Shown here in pieces: positions 34,725 through 43,825 of a stretch of 64,000 nt of DNA. How positions within the stretch are numbered: position 1 is the first letter of the stretch; each line of letters begins with the position of its first letter. Location of the stretch: NCBI RefSeq assembly GCF_015354245.1, contig NZ_JADKYZ010000002.1:744001-808000 (forward strand), given 5' to 3'. This DNA comes from Diaphorobacter caeni (lineage in GTDB: Bacteria; Pseudomonadota; Gammaproteobacteria; Burkholderiales; Burkholderiaceae_C). The notes beneath the pieces are model-generated. The model did not search any database and was not told the DNA's origin. It saw only the letters and a program-made list of their open reading frames with translations. The position numbers and the translations under genes were made by a program.

Positions 34725-35951
34725 TCAGCGGCTGGTCTTCATCCCCTGCGCCGCCGCCCAGGCGCTGATGTCGTCGCGCCGGATCGCCGCCGCCATGAGC
34801 TGCGGGAAGGCGTCCGGCGTGCAGGCGAACGACGGCACGCCAAGCGCGGCGAGCTTGCTCGCGAGCTGGGCGTCGTAAGCCGGAGCACCCTCGTCGCTGA
34901 GCGCGAGCAGCGTGATGAACTGCACGCCCGATTCCACGAGCTCATGCGCACGGCGCAGCAGACCCGCCTCGACGCCGCCTTCATAGAGGTCGGAGATCAG
35001 CACCAGAATCGTGTTGCGCGGCTCGCGGATCAGGCTCTGGCAGTAGCCGACGGCACCGTTGATGTCGGTGCCCCCGCCGAGCTGCACGCCGAACAGCACG
35101 TCGACCGGATCATCGAGCTTCTCGGTCATGTCGACCACGGCGGTGTCAAACACCACCATCTTCGTGTCGACCGCAGGCAGGCTCGCCATCACCGCGCCGA
35201 AGATGCTGGAGTAGACGACCGAGTTCGCCATCGAGCCGCTCTGGTCGATGCACAGCACCACCTCGCGCTGCGGCTTGCGGGCCTTGCGGCCGTAGCCGAT
35301 CAGCGTCTCGGGCACGATGGTGCGGTAGTCGGGCTGCCAGTGGCGCAGGTTGGCGCGGATGGTGCGGTTCCAGTCGATCTCGGCATGCCTCGGCCGGCGG
35401 TTGCGCTGGCTGCGGTCGAGCGCGCCGCTGATCGCGCCGCGCATCGGCTCCTCGAGCTTGCGCATGAGTTCATCGACCACCTTCTGCACCACGGCGCGCG
35501 CCGTGGCCTTGGTGCTCTGCGGGATCACGCTGGACAGCGAAATCAGATCGGCCACCAGATGCACGTCGGCCTGCACGCTCTCCAGCATCTCGGGCTGCAG
35601 CATGAGCTGGCGCAGGTTGAGCCGCTCCATCGCATCACGCTGCATGACCTGCACGACCGAGCTTGGGAAATAGCGGCGGATGTCGCCCAGCCAGCGGCTG
35701 ACGTTGGGCGACGAATTGCCGAGGCCGCCGCGACGCGGACCGTCCTCGCGCTTGTGCTGTTCGTAGAGCGCCGCAAGCGCCTGATCGACATCGCCGATGC
35801 CACCGGACAGCGCGCCGCAGCTCGCGTCCGCGGGCTCGCCGAGCACGAGCCGCCAGCGCTGCAGCCGGTCGGTGGGCGGCAGGTCTTCGAGCGTGGTGAC
35901 GGGCGCTGCCGCAGCGGCGTTTGCGTTCGGGGTGTTCTTGGTACGTGCCAT
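34725..35951 (-). CDS. VWA-domain protein of the MoxR/DUF5682 cluster
   Basis: This 408-aa protein has an N-terminal helical region (about 1-225) and a C-terminal von Willebrand A domain (about 228-400). The MIDAS motif VVLCIDQSGSMANSV (DxSxS, residues 236-240) is intact, with MVVFDTAVVDMTE and LVLISDLYEGG supplying the later metal-site residues. VWA proteins are the standard partners of MoxR ATPases (RavA-ViaA, NorQ-NorD, CbbQ-CbbO), binding both the ATPase and the client. It is the last gene of the seven-gene operon, 20 bp after the DUF5682 gene. No signal peptide is seen, so it is cytosolic. Confidence 0.9.
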   Translation of the reverse strand: MARTKNTPNANAAAAAPVTTLEDLPPTDRLQRWRLVLGEPADASCGALSGGIGDVDQALAALYEQHKREDGPRRGGLGNSSPNVSRWLGDIRRYFPSSVVQVMQRDAMERLNLRQLMLQPEMLESVQADVHLVADLISLSSVIPQSTKATARAVVQKVVDELMRKLEEPMRGAISGALDRSQRNRRPRHAEIDWNRTIRANLRHWQPDYRTIVPETLIGYGRKARKPQREVVLCIDQSGSMANSVVYSSIFGAVMASLPAVDTKMVVFDTAVVDMTEKLDDPVDVLFGVQLGGGTDINGAVGYCQSLIREPRNTILVLISDLYEGGVEAGLLRRAHELVESGVQFITLLALSDEGAPAYDAQLASKLAALGVPSFACTPDAFPQLMAAAIRRDDISAWAAAQGMKTSR

Positions 35952-35971
35952 GTTGATTTTTCCTCAGGCTC

Positions 35972-38407
35972 TCAGGTCTGGATTGGAGCCAGGCCCCAGA
36001 GCGTGCGCAGCGCGGGCAGCACCAGCGCCGCGCGTTCCGCATCGAGATCGTCCGCCGTTGCGGCCCCGTGGGATGGCGTCGCCTGCGCGCCGTGCTTTGG
36101 CCCACGCACCGCGCGCGAGCCGAGCTGCTGGCGCTCGGCGCGGCTGAATTCCGCAAAGCTGCGGCGCACCAAAGGCAGCACCTGGATGAACTGCGCTTCG
36201 CCAAGCTGCGCAAGCCAGGCGTCGACCGCACCCCAGATCGCATCGTCGTGCAGCAGCACCAGCGCCTGGCCGTTGAGAAAACCATCGAGCCACGCGGCGG
36301 CGTCGACCGGCACGACGCCGAGCGACAGGTTGTGCGCGAACTGCAGGCCGATCTTTTCCTCGTCCCAGATCTTCGCATCGAGCAGCAGCCGCGTCGCCAT
36401 GCCGCGCAGCAGCGCCGCGCAGGTGTCGGCCTCGGCCATCACCACCAGCGCGCGGTGCCACGCGGTGGTGGTCTCCTCGGCATCGCGCAGGCGGATCGCC
36501 TCGTCGGCCTGCAGCGCGAGCGTCTTCACGCCGCGCGCGGCCTCTTCATCGAGCGACAGACAGGCGTTCGGCAGACCGATGGCCGCGCGCAGCACGAGCT
36601 GATCGATCACGCCCGCCAGCAGCTTGCTGTCGGTCTGGCGCACGCTGCCGTAGCGGTAGACGTTGGCGAGCGCGGGCAAGGCGCGCAGCAGTTGCTGCAC
36701 ATCGCCGGTGATGGCCGCGCGCGCAGAGACCTCGTTCATCAGCCGCTCCACCAGCTGCGGCAGCTGTGCGAGCAGCGCATCGTCGATGGCCTCGGCGATC
36801 TCGGGCAGCGCGGTCTGAGGAGTGAGCGACTGCAGCACGCGCTTGACGGCGGCGGTCTCGACGGTCGATCCGAAGCGGCTCGCCTCGATGAGTTTGACCA
36901 CGAGTTCGGGCCGCCATTGCAGATCCCAGCTCTCGCGGAAGGTGCCGCGATTGCGCTGCTGGTCCGACGCGCGGCGCCCCCAGTGAAGGTCCAGCAGCCG
37001 CAGGCGATGCAGCAAATGGCTGCGCGCCAGATCGGTGTCCTTGCGCAGGTCGAGCGCAACGATCTTCGAGCCCGCCTCGGGCTTGAGCCGCAGCGTTTTC
37101 TGCTGTTGCTCCAGATCGCGCTGCAGCGGCACCAGCGGCACATCGGCAGGCACGCTGCCAAGCACATCGCCCACCACCAGCGCATCATGGATCAGCTTGA
37201 GCGGAGCGGACTCGCCCATGCAGACCACCGTGCGCACGGCCTCGTGCAGCTCGGGCAGGCCGGGCTCGGTCTGACCGCGCAGCGCCGCCAGACCCTCGGC
37301 CAAACGGGTGGCCTCGATGATGTGCGCGCTCGAACAGTCGAGGTCATGGTTGCGCAGCAGTTGCGCCACGCGCGAGAGCCAGCCTGCCGCGCGGCTCGGC
37401 TGGATGAAGCGCGGCGATGGCTCTGCGGCGGCGTTGTGGTCGGCGGCCGCATCGGTGCGCCACAGGTGCGCATACCAGCCCGGCGCATCCACGCCCGCGC
37501 CATAGCCGCTGCCACTCGCGAGATTGCGGTGCGTCCACGGTGCCCATGTCGCCTGCACCTTGATTTTCGGGAGACCCTTGAGCGTGGCGGCATCGGCCTT
37601 GGCCGTCATCTTCGTCGTCGATATCGCCTTCAGCGCGGGCACATGCCATGCGCCGCAGATCACCGCGATGCGCTGATGCCCGGCCTTCTGCGCCTCGCGC
37701 ATGGTCTGGCGCATCGTGGCCTCGCGGCGCTCCTCGCGCAGCGCGTAGGCCTCGCCGCGCAAGGTGTTGGGCAGCTCTTCGCGCAGCGCCGTCATCGCCT
37801 CGGCCACCGCGTCGAACACCGCGCCGTCGCCCCCGCGTTCCTCGACCAGTCGATTCCACCAGGTCTCGCCGTCGGCGTAACCCGCCGCCTCCGCGAGCGC
37901 ATCGAGCGGGTCGCGTGCAAAGCGCTGGTCGGGATGCGGCTTTTCGAGTTCGCGTTCGGCCTCGACAGCGCTGTCGGCATCCGCCGCTTCGGGCTCCTCG
38001 GAAGCATCCGATGCTGGCTCGCTCTCCGCCTGCTTCGCCAGTTCCTCTGCCTTGCGCTCTCGCGCCTCCTCGGCCTCCTTGTCGAGCGCCATTTCGGTGG
38101 CCTGCGGCAGGTCCATGAATCGCACCGGCACGCCATGCTTCACGGCCCATTGCAGGGCCACCCATTCGGGCGAAAACTCGGCGAGCGGAAAAAACGACGC
38201 GCGGCTCGGCTCGTCCTGGCCATAGACCAGCATGGCGACCGGCGGGCGCAGTTCCTCGTTGGCGACGGCCGGCAGCAGCGCCTCGCACTCGGCCGGGCCT
38301 TCGATCAGCACGGCGTCGGGCTGCAGGGCCTCCAGCGCCTTGAGCAGGCTGCGCGCGCTGCCCGGCCCGTGGTGGCGAATGCCAAAGAAGTGCAATGCTG
38401 AATCCAT
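35972..38407 (-). CDS. DUF5682 protein with TraB/TIKI-like motifs
   Basis: This 811-aa cytosolic protein's N-terminal part shows FGIRHHGPGSARSL (8-21), DAVLIEGP (31-38) and, after a charged insert (about 108-155), REATMRQTMREA followed by VICGAWHVPAL (His255). The order G-x-x-H, E-G, R-x-x-M and G-x-x-H-v-p resembles the TraB/TIKI/Gumn superfamily of putative metal-dependent hydrolases or proteases. That link is my inference from motifs. The long C-terminal region (about 280-811) is helical and Leu/Ala-rich, repeat-like. It follows the TPR-like gene by 46 bp. Confidence 0.85.
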   Translation of the reverse strand: MDSALHFFGIRHHGPGSARSLLKALEALQPDAVLIEGPAECEALLPAVANEELRPPVAMLVYGQDEPSRASFFPLAEFSPEWVALQWAVKHGVPVRFMDLPQATEMALDKEAEEARERKAEELAKQAESEPASDASEEPEAADADSAVEAERELEKPHPDQRFARDPLDALAEAAGYADGETWWNRLVEERGGDGAVFDAVAEAMTALREELPNTLRGEAYALREERREATMRQTMREAQKAGHQRIAVICGAWHVPALKAISTTKMTAKADAATLKGLPKIKVQATWAPWTHRNLASGSGYGAGVDAPGWYAHLWRTDAAADHNAAAEPSPRFIQPSRAAGWLSRVAQLLRNHDLDCSSAHIIEATRLAEGLAALRGQTEPGLPELHEAVRTVVCMGESAPLKLIHDALVVGDVLGSVPADVPLVPLQRDLEQQQKTLRLKPEAGSKIVALDLRKDTDLARSHLLHRLRLLDLHWGRRASDQQRNRGTFRESWDLQWRPELVVKLIEASRFGSTVETAAVKRVLQSLTPQTALPEIAEAIDDALLAQLPQLVERLMNEVSARAAITGDVQQLLRALPALANVYRYGSVRQTDSKLLAGVIDQLVLRAAIGLPNACLSLDEEAARGVKTLALQADEAIRLRDAEETTTAWHRALVVMAEADTCAALLRGMATRLLLDAKIWDEEKIGLQFAHNLSLGVVPVDAAAWLDGFLNGQALVLLHDDAIWGAVDAWLAQLGEAQFIQVLPLVRRSFAEFSRAERQQLGSRAVRGPKHGAQATPSHGAATADDLDAERAALVLPALRTLWGLAPIQT

Positions 38408-38453
38408 GTTTCCCGTTCTTCTTCAATTCATCCAATGACCGATGGGCGACAGA

Positions 38454-40778
38454 TCAGAGCCCGTAACGCTCTTCCATCGCCTCGTGCCGCTCGGTCGATT
38501 CGCCCGCGTCGCGCGCCAGATCGCTCCAGCACAGCGTCATGCCCTTGGTGAGCGCCGCAAGCTTCGCGGAGATCACGCGCGGCGGCACATCGGCCGGTGC
38601 CGTCACCGCCAGATAGATGCCGGGCAGGCCGGCGTCTTCGTCACCATCCTCGTCGTCTTCGTCCGACTGGTCATCGTCATCGGAATCGACCACGCGGTAG
38701 CTGTCGCTGCTGTACTGCCATGTGCTCCAGCCCTCTTCCTCCAGCGCATCGCGGATCGCGCGGATCTGCTCCTCGCCGGGATGCAAGCCGTCGACCATGT
38801 AGCTCGGGCCATGGCCACCCTTTTCCAGCACATGCAGCGGTTCGCTGTAGATGCGGATGTAGTGCTCCTGCTCTTCCTCGTCTTCCGGCGGCTGCTCGGC
38901 GAGGCTGGGCACGAACACCACCCAGTCGTTCATGCCCTGATCCATTCCGCGCTGCGCGGGCTGAACGATGCGCGCCGTGGCCGGTCCGGTGCGGCGTGCC
39001 ATCACGTCACGCGTGCGGCCGTCCTCTTCATGGCGCAGATAGATCAGGCCCCAGTCCTCCTCCAACGGCGCGTCTTCGGAATCGACGGGGTCGAGCTCCA
39101 TGTCAAGAGCGATGGCCTGCCTGCGCACCTCGGCCCATTGCTGCGCGGCGCTCGCGGCGATCAGCAGGTCCCAGCGCTGGCGCACTTCGGGGTGCTCTTC
39201 GCTCTCCAGCACGATGCGGCGCTGCTCGACCGCCGTGTCGAAATCCTTGAGTTCCATCGCCGCATCGGCCCACAGCCCGCGTGTGGCGACGGCAGCGGGG
39301 TCGTGCGCAATCACCTGCTCGACCAGCGGACCGACCTGAGCAAAACGCGACTCGCGGAAAGCCACGCGGGCCCGGTACCAGGCCGCCTGCGCGGGCAGCG
39401 TGGCCGCGATGCGCGCGGCCTGCTCCTCGACCGCCGCGTGGTCCTCGGCCTTCATGCACACGCCGAACCAGCGGTTCTGCAGCGCGATCGAGTCCGGTGC
39501 CGCCTCCACCATGGCACGCAGCCTGGTGCGCGCCAGATCATGGCAGCCAAAGTTGGAGAGCGCCGTGGCCAGCGTCGTCACCACATCCTCGTCCTGCGGC
39601 AGCGCGCGGTGCGCCTGCTCCAGCCACTGGATCACCGCCTCGTTGTCGAGCCCGCTCGCCGCATCGGAATTCAGCCATTCGACCAGCTCCTCGGGCGGAC
39701 ATGGCGCGGCGATGCCGCCCGCGTTCGCCAATGCATCGCTCGCGGTGTCGAGCTTGGCGGCTGCGCCGAGGTCCAGGCGCAGCATCGGCAAATGTTCGCG
39801 TGCGCGGGCCATCGCGCCTTCCGCAAGCCAGGGCACTTGGCGCGCGAGCGACAGTTCGACCTGCGCGAGCGTCAGGTCGATCAGCACGCGGTGATTGCCC
39901 ACGGTGTGCAGGTGCTCGATGGTGCTCCAGATCGCGTGGCCGAGCGAGGCGGTGTTGAAGTCCGGCTGAACGCGCGCAATCGCCAACGCGGCGCGGCACC
40001 ACATCAAGTAGTCCTCAAGCTCGATGTCGTCGAAGTCGGGCAGCAGCTCGATGGCCGCCGCCGCATCGCCCGCCATCGCCAGCGCACGCGTGCGCAGGAA
40101 CAGTCGCGTCGCCTGTTCGCGGCGGTCGTCGTCATCCGAGTCCTCCTCGGACTCTTCGAGCAGCTTGAGCGCGGTCTGCGGCTCGCCGAGCGCGAGCCAC
40201 TGATCGACCTCGGTGCTCACGAACAGCGTGGTCACCTCCTCGCCCGCACGGCGCTGCTCGTCGCGCTGGCGCTTCAGATAAAGCACCGCTTCACGTGGCT
40301 GGCCCTGGTCATGCAGCGCATTGGCGCGCTCGATGCTGATGCAGCCAAAACACGACCAACTCGGGTCGATGCGCGCCAGCGTCTCGTCGCAGGCCGCAAG
40401 GCGTTCTTCGGACCATCCTGGCCCGTCCACGTTGGCGTAGGTGGCCACCAGATCCTGCGTGATGCACACGCTCTGCGGGCAGGCGTGGGTGCGCTCCTGG
40501 TGCGCGCTTTCGTACGATGCGACCACCTCGCCGAGCTGCGTCTCGCCATGGTGGCGTGCAATGCGCGAGGCGTTGAGCCAGTGCTTGAAATAGATGTCGA
40601 GCCACGGAATCTCAAGGCTGCGCGCGGCCGCCAGCGCCTCGGGCACCAGCGCCTCCACGAGCGCATGGTTGCCGCGATACTGCTGATACGGCACGTCGTG
40701 GATGAGATAGGCAAGGCGCTGCTGCCCCTGCTCTTCCAGCTGTTCGGCAAGGTCGTTGACCCAGGCAAAACTGTCCAT
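38454..40778 (-). CDS. large TPR-like repeat protein with acidic linker
   Basis: This 774-aa cytosolic protein has about 560 N-terminal residues of helix-rich repeats reminiscent of tetratricopeptide repeats (ERANALHDQGQPREAVLYLK, ALANAGG, EDVVTTLATALSNFGCHDLA, ATRGLWADAAMELKDFDTAV). The C-terminal domain starts near EDWGLIYLRHEEDGR and contains an acidic run of Asp/Glu (about residues 695-715), then IYLAVTAPADVPPRV. GGAG precedes the ATG at 40778. It lies directly after the HSP90 gene. TPR proteins are classical HSP90 co-chaperones, so a physical partnership is a reasonable guess, not evidence. Confidence 0.8.
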   Translation of the reverse strand: MDSFAWVNDLAEQLEEQGQQRLAYLIHDVPYQQYRGNHALVEALVPEALAAARSLEIPWLDIYFKHWLNASRIARHHGETQLGEVVASYESAHQERTHACPQSVCITQDLVATYANVDGPGWSEERLAACDETLARIDPSWSCFGCISIERANALHDQGQPREAVLYLKRQRDEQRRAGEEVTTLFVSTEVDQWLALGEPQTALKLLEESEEDSDDDDRREQATRLFLRTRALAMAGDAAAAIELLPDFDDIELEDYLMWCRAALAIARVQPDFNTASLGHAIWSTIEHLHTVGNHRVLIDLTLAQVELSLARQVPWLAEGAMARAREHLPMLRLDLGAAAKLDTASDALANAGGIAAPCPPEELVEWLNSDAASGLDNEAVIQWLEQAHRALPQDEDVVTTLATALSNFGCHDLARTRLRAMVEAAPDSIALQNRWFGVCMKAEDHAAVEEQAARIAATLPAQAAWYRARVAFRESRFAQVGPLVEQVIAHDPAAVATRGLWADAAMELKDFDTAVEQRRIVLESEEHPEVRQRWDLLIAASAAQQWAEVRRQAIALDMELDPVDSEDAPLEEDWGLIYLRHEEDGRTRDVMARRTGPATARIVQPAQRGMDQGMNDWVVFVPSLAEQPPEDEEEQEHYIRIYSEPLHVLEKGGHGPSYMVDGLHPGEEQIRAIRDALEEEGWSTWQYSSDSYRVVDSDDDDQSDEDDEDGDEDAGLPGIYLAVTAPADVPPRVISAKLAALTKGMTLCWSDLARDAGESTERHEAMEERYGL

Positions 40779-40809
40779 GTGGCTTGCTCCTGAAATTGGC
40801 TTGTGGGGT

Positions 40810-42675
40810 TCAGTTCCGAGTCGTCGGCGCGCACAGCGCCGCCACCGCTCCATTGAAGTCATTGAGCAGATCAACGAGCGGCGGCTGGCCTTCAAGCTCC
40901 TCGCCGCCAGGCGCCATGATGACCTTGAAGCTGCGCAGCAGCGCCACCGCGTGCGCGGGCACGGCGCGACCCTCTCGATGGCTCTGCAGCAGCGCTTGAA
41001 TCGCGGGATTGTCGAGATTGATGTAGAGCCGCGCGGACACGCTCGCGTCGATGCGCTTGGTGAACGCGCGCGCCAGACTCAGCGCCGCGCCCGCCATGCG
41101 CTTGCTCGCATCATCGGCCTCGAGCCGCGCCTTGAGCTGGGCCTCGCGGTCGGGCACGGCGATCAGCGGCAGCTCGGGCGAGACGAAGCGCGCGGGCACC
41201 ACCAGCTCGCCCCAGGCCAGTTGCGTGCGCAGCCAGGCGATCTCGCTCTCGGGCAGATCGGCCGCGCGGAACATGCGCGCATTGCCCGTGGCCGTGCCGA
41301 TCTCGACCAGCAGCACGCCACGGTCGCGCACGTACTCGCGCAGAAATCCCGCCACAGCGTAGCGATCACCACGCGCAACCGGCACCTGCAGCGCGCGGAA
41401 CAGCACGTCCTCGAAGCCACCGCTCTGCCCCAGACTCAGGTGAATGCGCCCGTCGCGAACGAGGCTGCGCACCGGAAGGTCGCCCTGGCTCGTGGAAATG
41501 CGCACGGCGTCCTGGAGCATCGCGAACAGTTCATCCTCGCAAAGCGCCGCGCCGAGCAGCGCCTCGTTGTGGCGCGTGAGCAGTCGGCTCCATGCGGGCG
41601 CCTGCTCCTGGGCGAGGCTCGCGAGGCCCTTGATCAGCGCGCTTTTGAGATGCGCGCGCACCGCCGTATAGGCATCGTCGCGCTGCAGATCCTCACGGCT
41701 CGCGGTGGGCGTGAGCGCGTTCGATTCGATCACGCCGCCGATGAAACCGGCCCACACGGGAATCAGGTCGCGCGCCTCGTCGTCCAGCAGCATGCCGCGC
41801 ACGTAGACGCTCAGATGCCGGTTGTCGCTCGTGCCGTAGGTCGCTCCGTCCTGCACCCACAGGAGGCCGCGCGCATCGCTGTCGCCCTCGGGCTCGATGG
41901 GGATCACGCAGATCGGCTCGAAGTGGCGCTCCATGCGCGTCGCGAACGCCATGCGCTGGCGCTGCAGCACGGCGGGATGAACGACCACGCCGTCCTGCGT
42001 GGCGCGCCACGGCGGCGGATCGGCGTTGACGCATTCATCGTCGAACCACAGCGGCTCGCGCAGCAGCGCGCAGTAGCGCCCCAGCACTTTCTTGAGCACG
42101 CCGCCCGAGCACAGATGGTTGAAGTCGTTGCGCATCGCCAGATGGATCTCGGTACCTACCGGCCGCGCGGGAATCGGCTGCACCGCATAGCGCCTGCCGT
42201 CCGTTGAAAGATAGCGCCAGCCCTCGCCCGTCGACTGGTACGAGGTGGTGTTCACCAGCACCTGCTCGGCCACGACGAAGGCCGAGAGAAAGCCGAGGCC
42301 GAACAGCCCGATCAGTTCCTCGCTGCCCTCCTGTCCCGTCGCGCGCAGCTGGCGGGTGTAGCCATTGCCCAGCGTCGCGAGAAATCTGTGCAGCTCCTGT
42401 TCAGTGAGGCCCGAGCCGTTGTCGCGGATGATGAGAGTCTGCGCGGCATCGTCGGCGATCACGTCGATGCGGCCGGGCTCGGTGAAGCCCGGATCCTCGA
42501 GCCTGCGACGCGAGATCGAGTCGTGCGCATTCTGGATCAGCTCGCGGATCGCGACGACCGGCGTCGAATACAAGTGTTTGGCGAGCACGTCGAACAGCCC
42601 GTCCAGATGCACCTGCGTGGTCTGCAGGGCCGGTGCCGTTCCATCGTCGAAGTCGTTGCTGCTGTTTTCGGTCAT
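40810..42675 (-). CDS. HSP90-family ATPase (HtpG paralogue of the MoxR cluster)
   Basis: This 621-aa HSP90-type protein's N-terminal GHKL ATPase domain has IRELIQNAHDSISRR with the Mg-binding Asn49, RDNGSGLTEQE (ATP-binding Asp85) and GLFGLGFLSAF in the lid/G2 box. The middle domain has the ASREDLQRDD arginine loop (compare SRE-LQ of HtpG) that contacts ATP phosphate. The C-terminal dimerisation region is divergent. Compared with canonical HtpG, many conserved middle-domain residues differ, so this looks like a specialised paralogue. It sits 29 bp after the MoxR gene. The ATG at 42675 is chosen from MTENSSNDF. Confidence 0.92.
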   Translation of the reverse strand: MTENSSNDFDDGTAPALQTTQVHLDGLFDVLAKHLYSTPVVAIRELIQNAHDSISRRRLEDPGFTEPGRIDVIADDAAQTLIIRDNGSGLTEQELHRFLATLGNGYTRQLRATGQEGSEELIGLFGLGFLSAFVVAEQVLVNTTSYQSTGEGWRYLSTDGRRYAVQPIPARPVGTEIHLAMRNDFNHLCSGGVLKKVLGRYCALLREPLWFDDECVNADPPPWRATQDGVVVHPAVLQRQRMAFATRMERHFEPICVIPIEPEGDSDARGLLWVQDGATYGTSDNRHLSVYVRGMLLDDEARDLIPVWAGFIGGVIESNALTPTASREDLQRDDAYTAVRAHLKSALIKGLASLAQEQAPAWSRLLTRHNEALLGAALCEDELFAMLQDAVRISTSQGDLPVRSLVRDGRIHLSLGQSGGFEDVLFRALQVPVARGDRYAVAGFLREYVRDRGVLLVEIGTATGNARMFRAADLPESEIAWLRTQLAWGELVVPARFVSPELPLIAVPDREAQLKARLEADDASKRMAGAALSLARAFTKRIDASVSARLYINLDNPAIQALLQSHREGRAVPAHAVALLRSFKVIMAPGGEELEGQPPLVDLLNDFNGAVAALCAPTTRN

Positions 42676-42704
42676 GCGGTGGTCGTCTTCTGTCCAATGG
42701 CGTC

Positions 42705-43787
42705 TCAGAGCTGCTCGCGGCAGGCGCGGTACAGGTCCTTCCAGTCCGAGCGCTCCTTCACCACGGTCTCGAGGTATTCCTTCCACACCACCGTGTCCTG
42801 CACCGGATCCTTGATGACCGCGCCGAGCAGGCCCGAGGCCACGTCCGCCGCGCGCAGCACGCCGTCGCCGAAGTGCCCGGCCAGCGCCATGCCGCTGTTG
42901 ATCACGGAGATCGCCTCGGCCGTGGACAGCGTGGACGTGGGCGACTTGATGCGCACGCTCTTGCCGTCTTCGGTCTGGCCGTTGCGCAGCTCACGGAAGA
43001 TCTGCACCACGCGCTTGATTTCCTCCAGCGCCGGAGGCTCGGCCGGCAGCGCAAGCGCGCGGCCCATCTCGCCGACGCGCTTCATCACGATCTGCACCTC
43101 GTCCGCTTCGCTGGCCGGCACCGGCAGCACCACGGTGTTGAAGCGGCGCTTGAGCGCGCTCGACAGCTCGTTGACGCCCTTGTCGCGGTTGTTGGCCGTG
43201 GCGATCACCGAGAAGCCCTGCACCGCCTGCACCTCGCTCTCCAGCTCGGGCACCGGCAGCGTCTTTTCGGAGAGCACGGTGATCAGCGTGTCCTGCACAT
43301 CGGCGGGAATGCGCGTGAGTTCCTCGATGCGCGCGATCTTGCCGCGCTTCATCGCGTTGACCATCGGGCTCGGAATCAGCGCCTTCTCCGACGGGCCGTG
43401 CGCGAGCAGCTGGGCGTAGTTCCAGCCGTAGCGCAACTGCTCCTCGCTGGTGCCCGCCGTGCCCTGCACGAGCAGCGTGGAATCACCGCTCACGGCGGCG
43501 GCCAGATGCTCCGACACCCACGACTTCGCCGTGCCCGGCACGCCGTACAGCAGCAGCGCGCGGTCGGTCGCGAGCGTGGTCACCGCGATCTCCATGAGGC
43601 GCGCATTGCCGATGTACTTGGGCGAAATCTCCACCCCGTTCTTGAGCGTACCGCCCATCAGGTACTGCAGCACGGCCCAGGGCGAGAGCTTCCAGTTGGG
43701 CGGACGCGCGCGGTCATCGACCTGCGACAGCGCGTCCAGTTCGTGCGCGAATTGTTGCTCTGCATGTTGACGAAGAACCTGGCTCAT
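42705..43787 (-). CDS. MoxR-family AAA+ ATPase
   Basis: This 360-aa AAA+ ATPase carries Walker A YGVPGTAKSW (81-90), sensor 1 VIATANNRD (195-203) and the arginine-finger region SALKRRFNTVV (~210-220). The Walker B segment reads IARIEELTR (151-159): the usual Asp-Glu pair is Glu-Glu, an atypical substitution also unlike classical MoxR DE. It belongs to the MoxR branch that acts with VWA proteins as a metal-insertion or chaperone machine. It lies 38 bp after the DUF5691 gene in the seven-gene operon. The start ATG (MSQVLRQHAEQQ) has no long open extension that is conserved. Confidence 0.93.
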   Translation of the reverse strand: MSQVLRQHAEQQFAHELDALSQVDDRARPPNWKLSPWAVLQYLMGGTLKNGVEISPKYIGNARLMEIAVTTLATDRALLLYGVPGTAKSWVSEHLAAAVSGDSTLLVQGTAGTSEEQLRYGWNYAQLLAHGPSEKALIPSPMVNAMKRGKIARIEELTRIPADVQDTLITVLSEKTLPVPELESEVQAVQGFSVIATANNRDKGVNELSSALKRRFNTVVLPVPASEADEVQIVMKRVGEMGRALALPAEPPALEEIKRVVQIFRELRNGQTEDGKSVRIKSPTSTLSTAEAISVINSGMALAGHFGDGVLRAADVASGLLGAVIKDPVQDTVVWKEYLETVVKERSDWKDLYRACREQL

Positions 43788-43825
43788 GGTGTGAAGCTCT
43801 CTGTTGGCAAGAAGATTGAAAAAGA

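Noticed and set aside
36068-38401. Very long plus-strand open frame (~777 codons) opposite the DUF5682 gene
   Set aside because: High-GC shadow of a well-supported minus-strand gene; the product is Arg/Gln/His-rich low complexity with no motif.
38442-40793. Plus-strand ~780-codon frame opposite the TPR-like gene
   Set aside because: Mirror frame of a recognised repeat protein in a colinear operon; composition is antisense-like.
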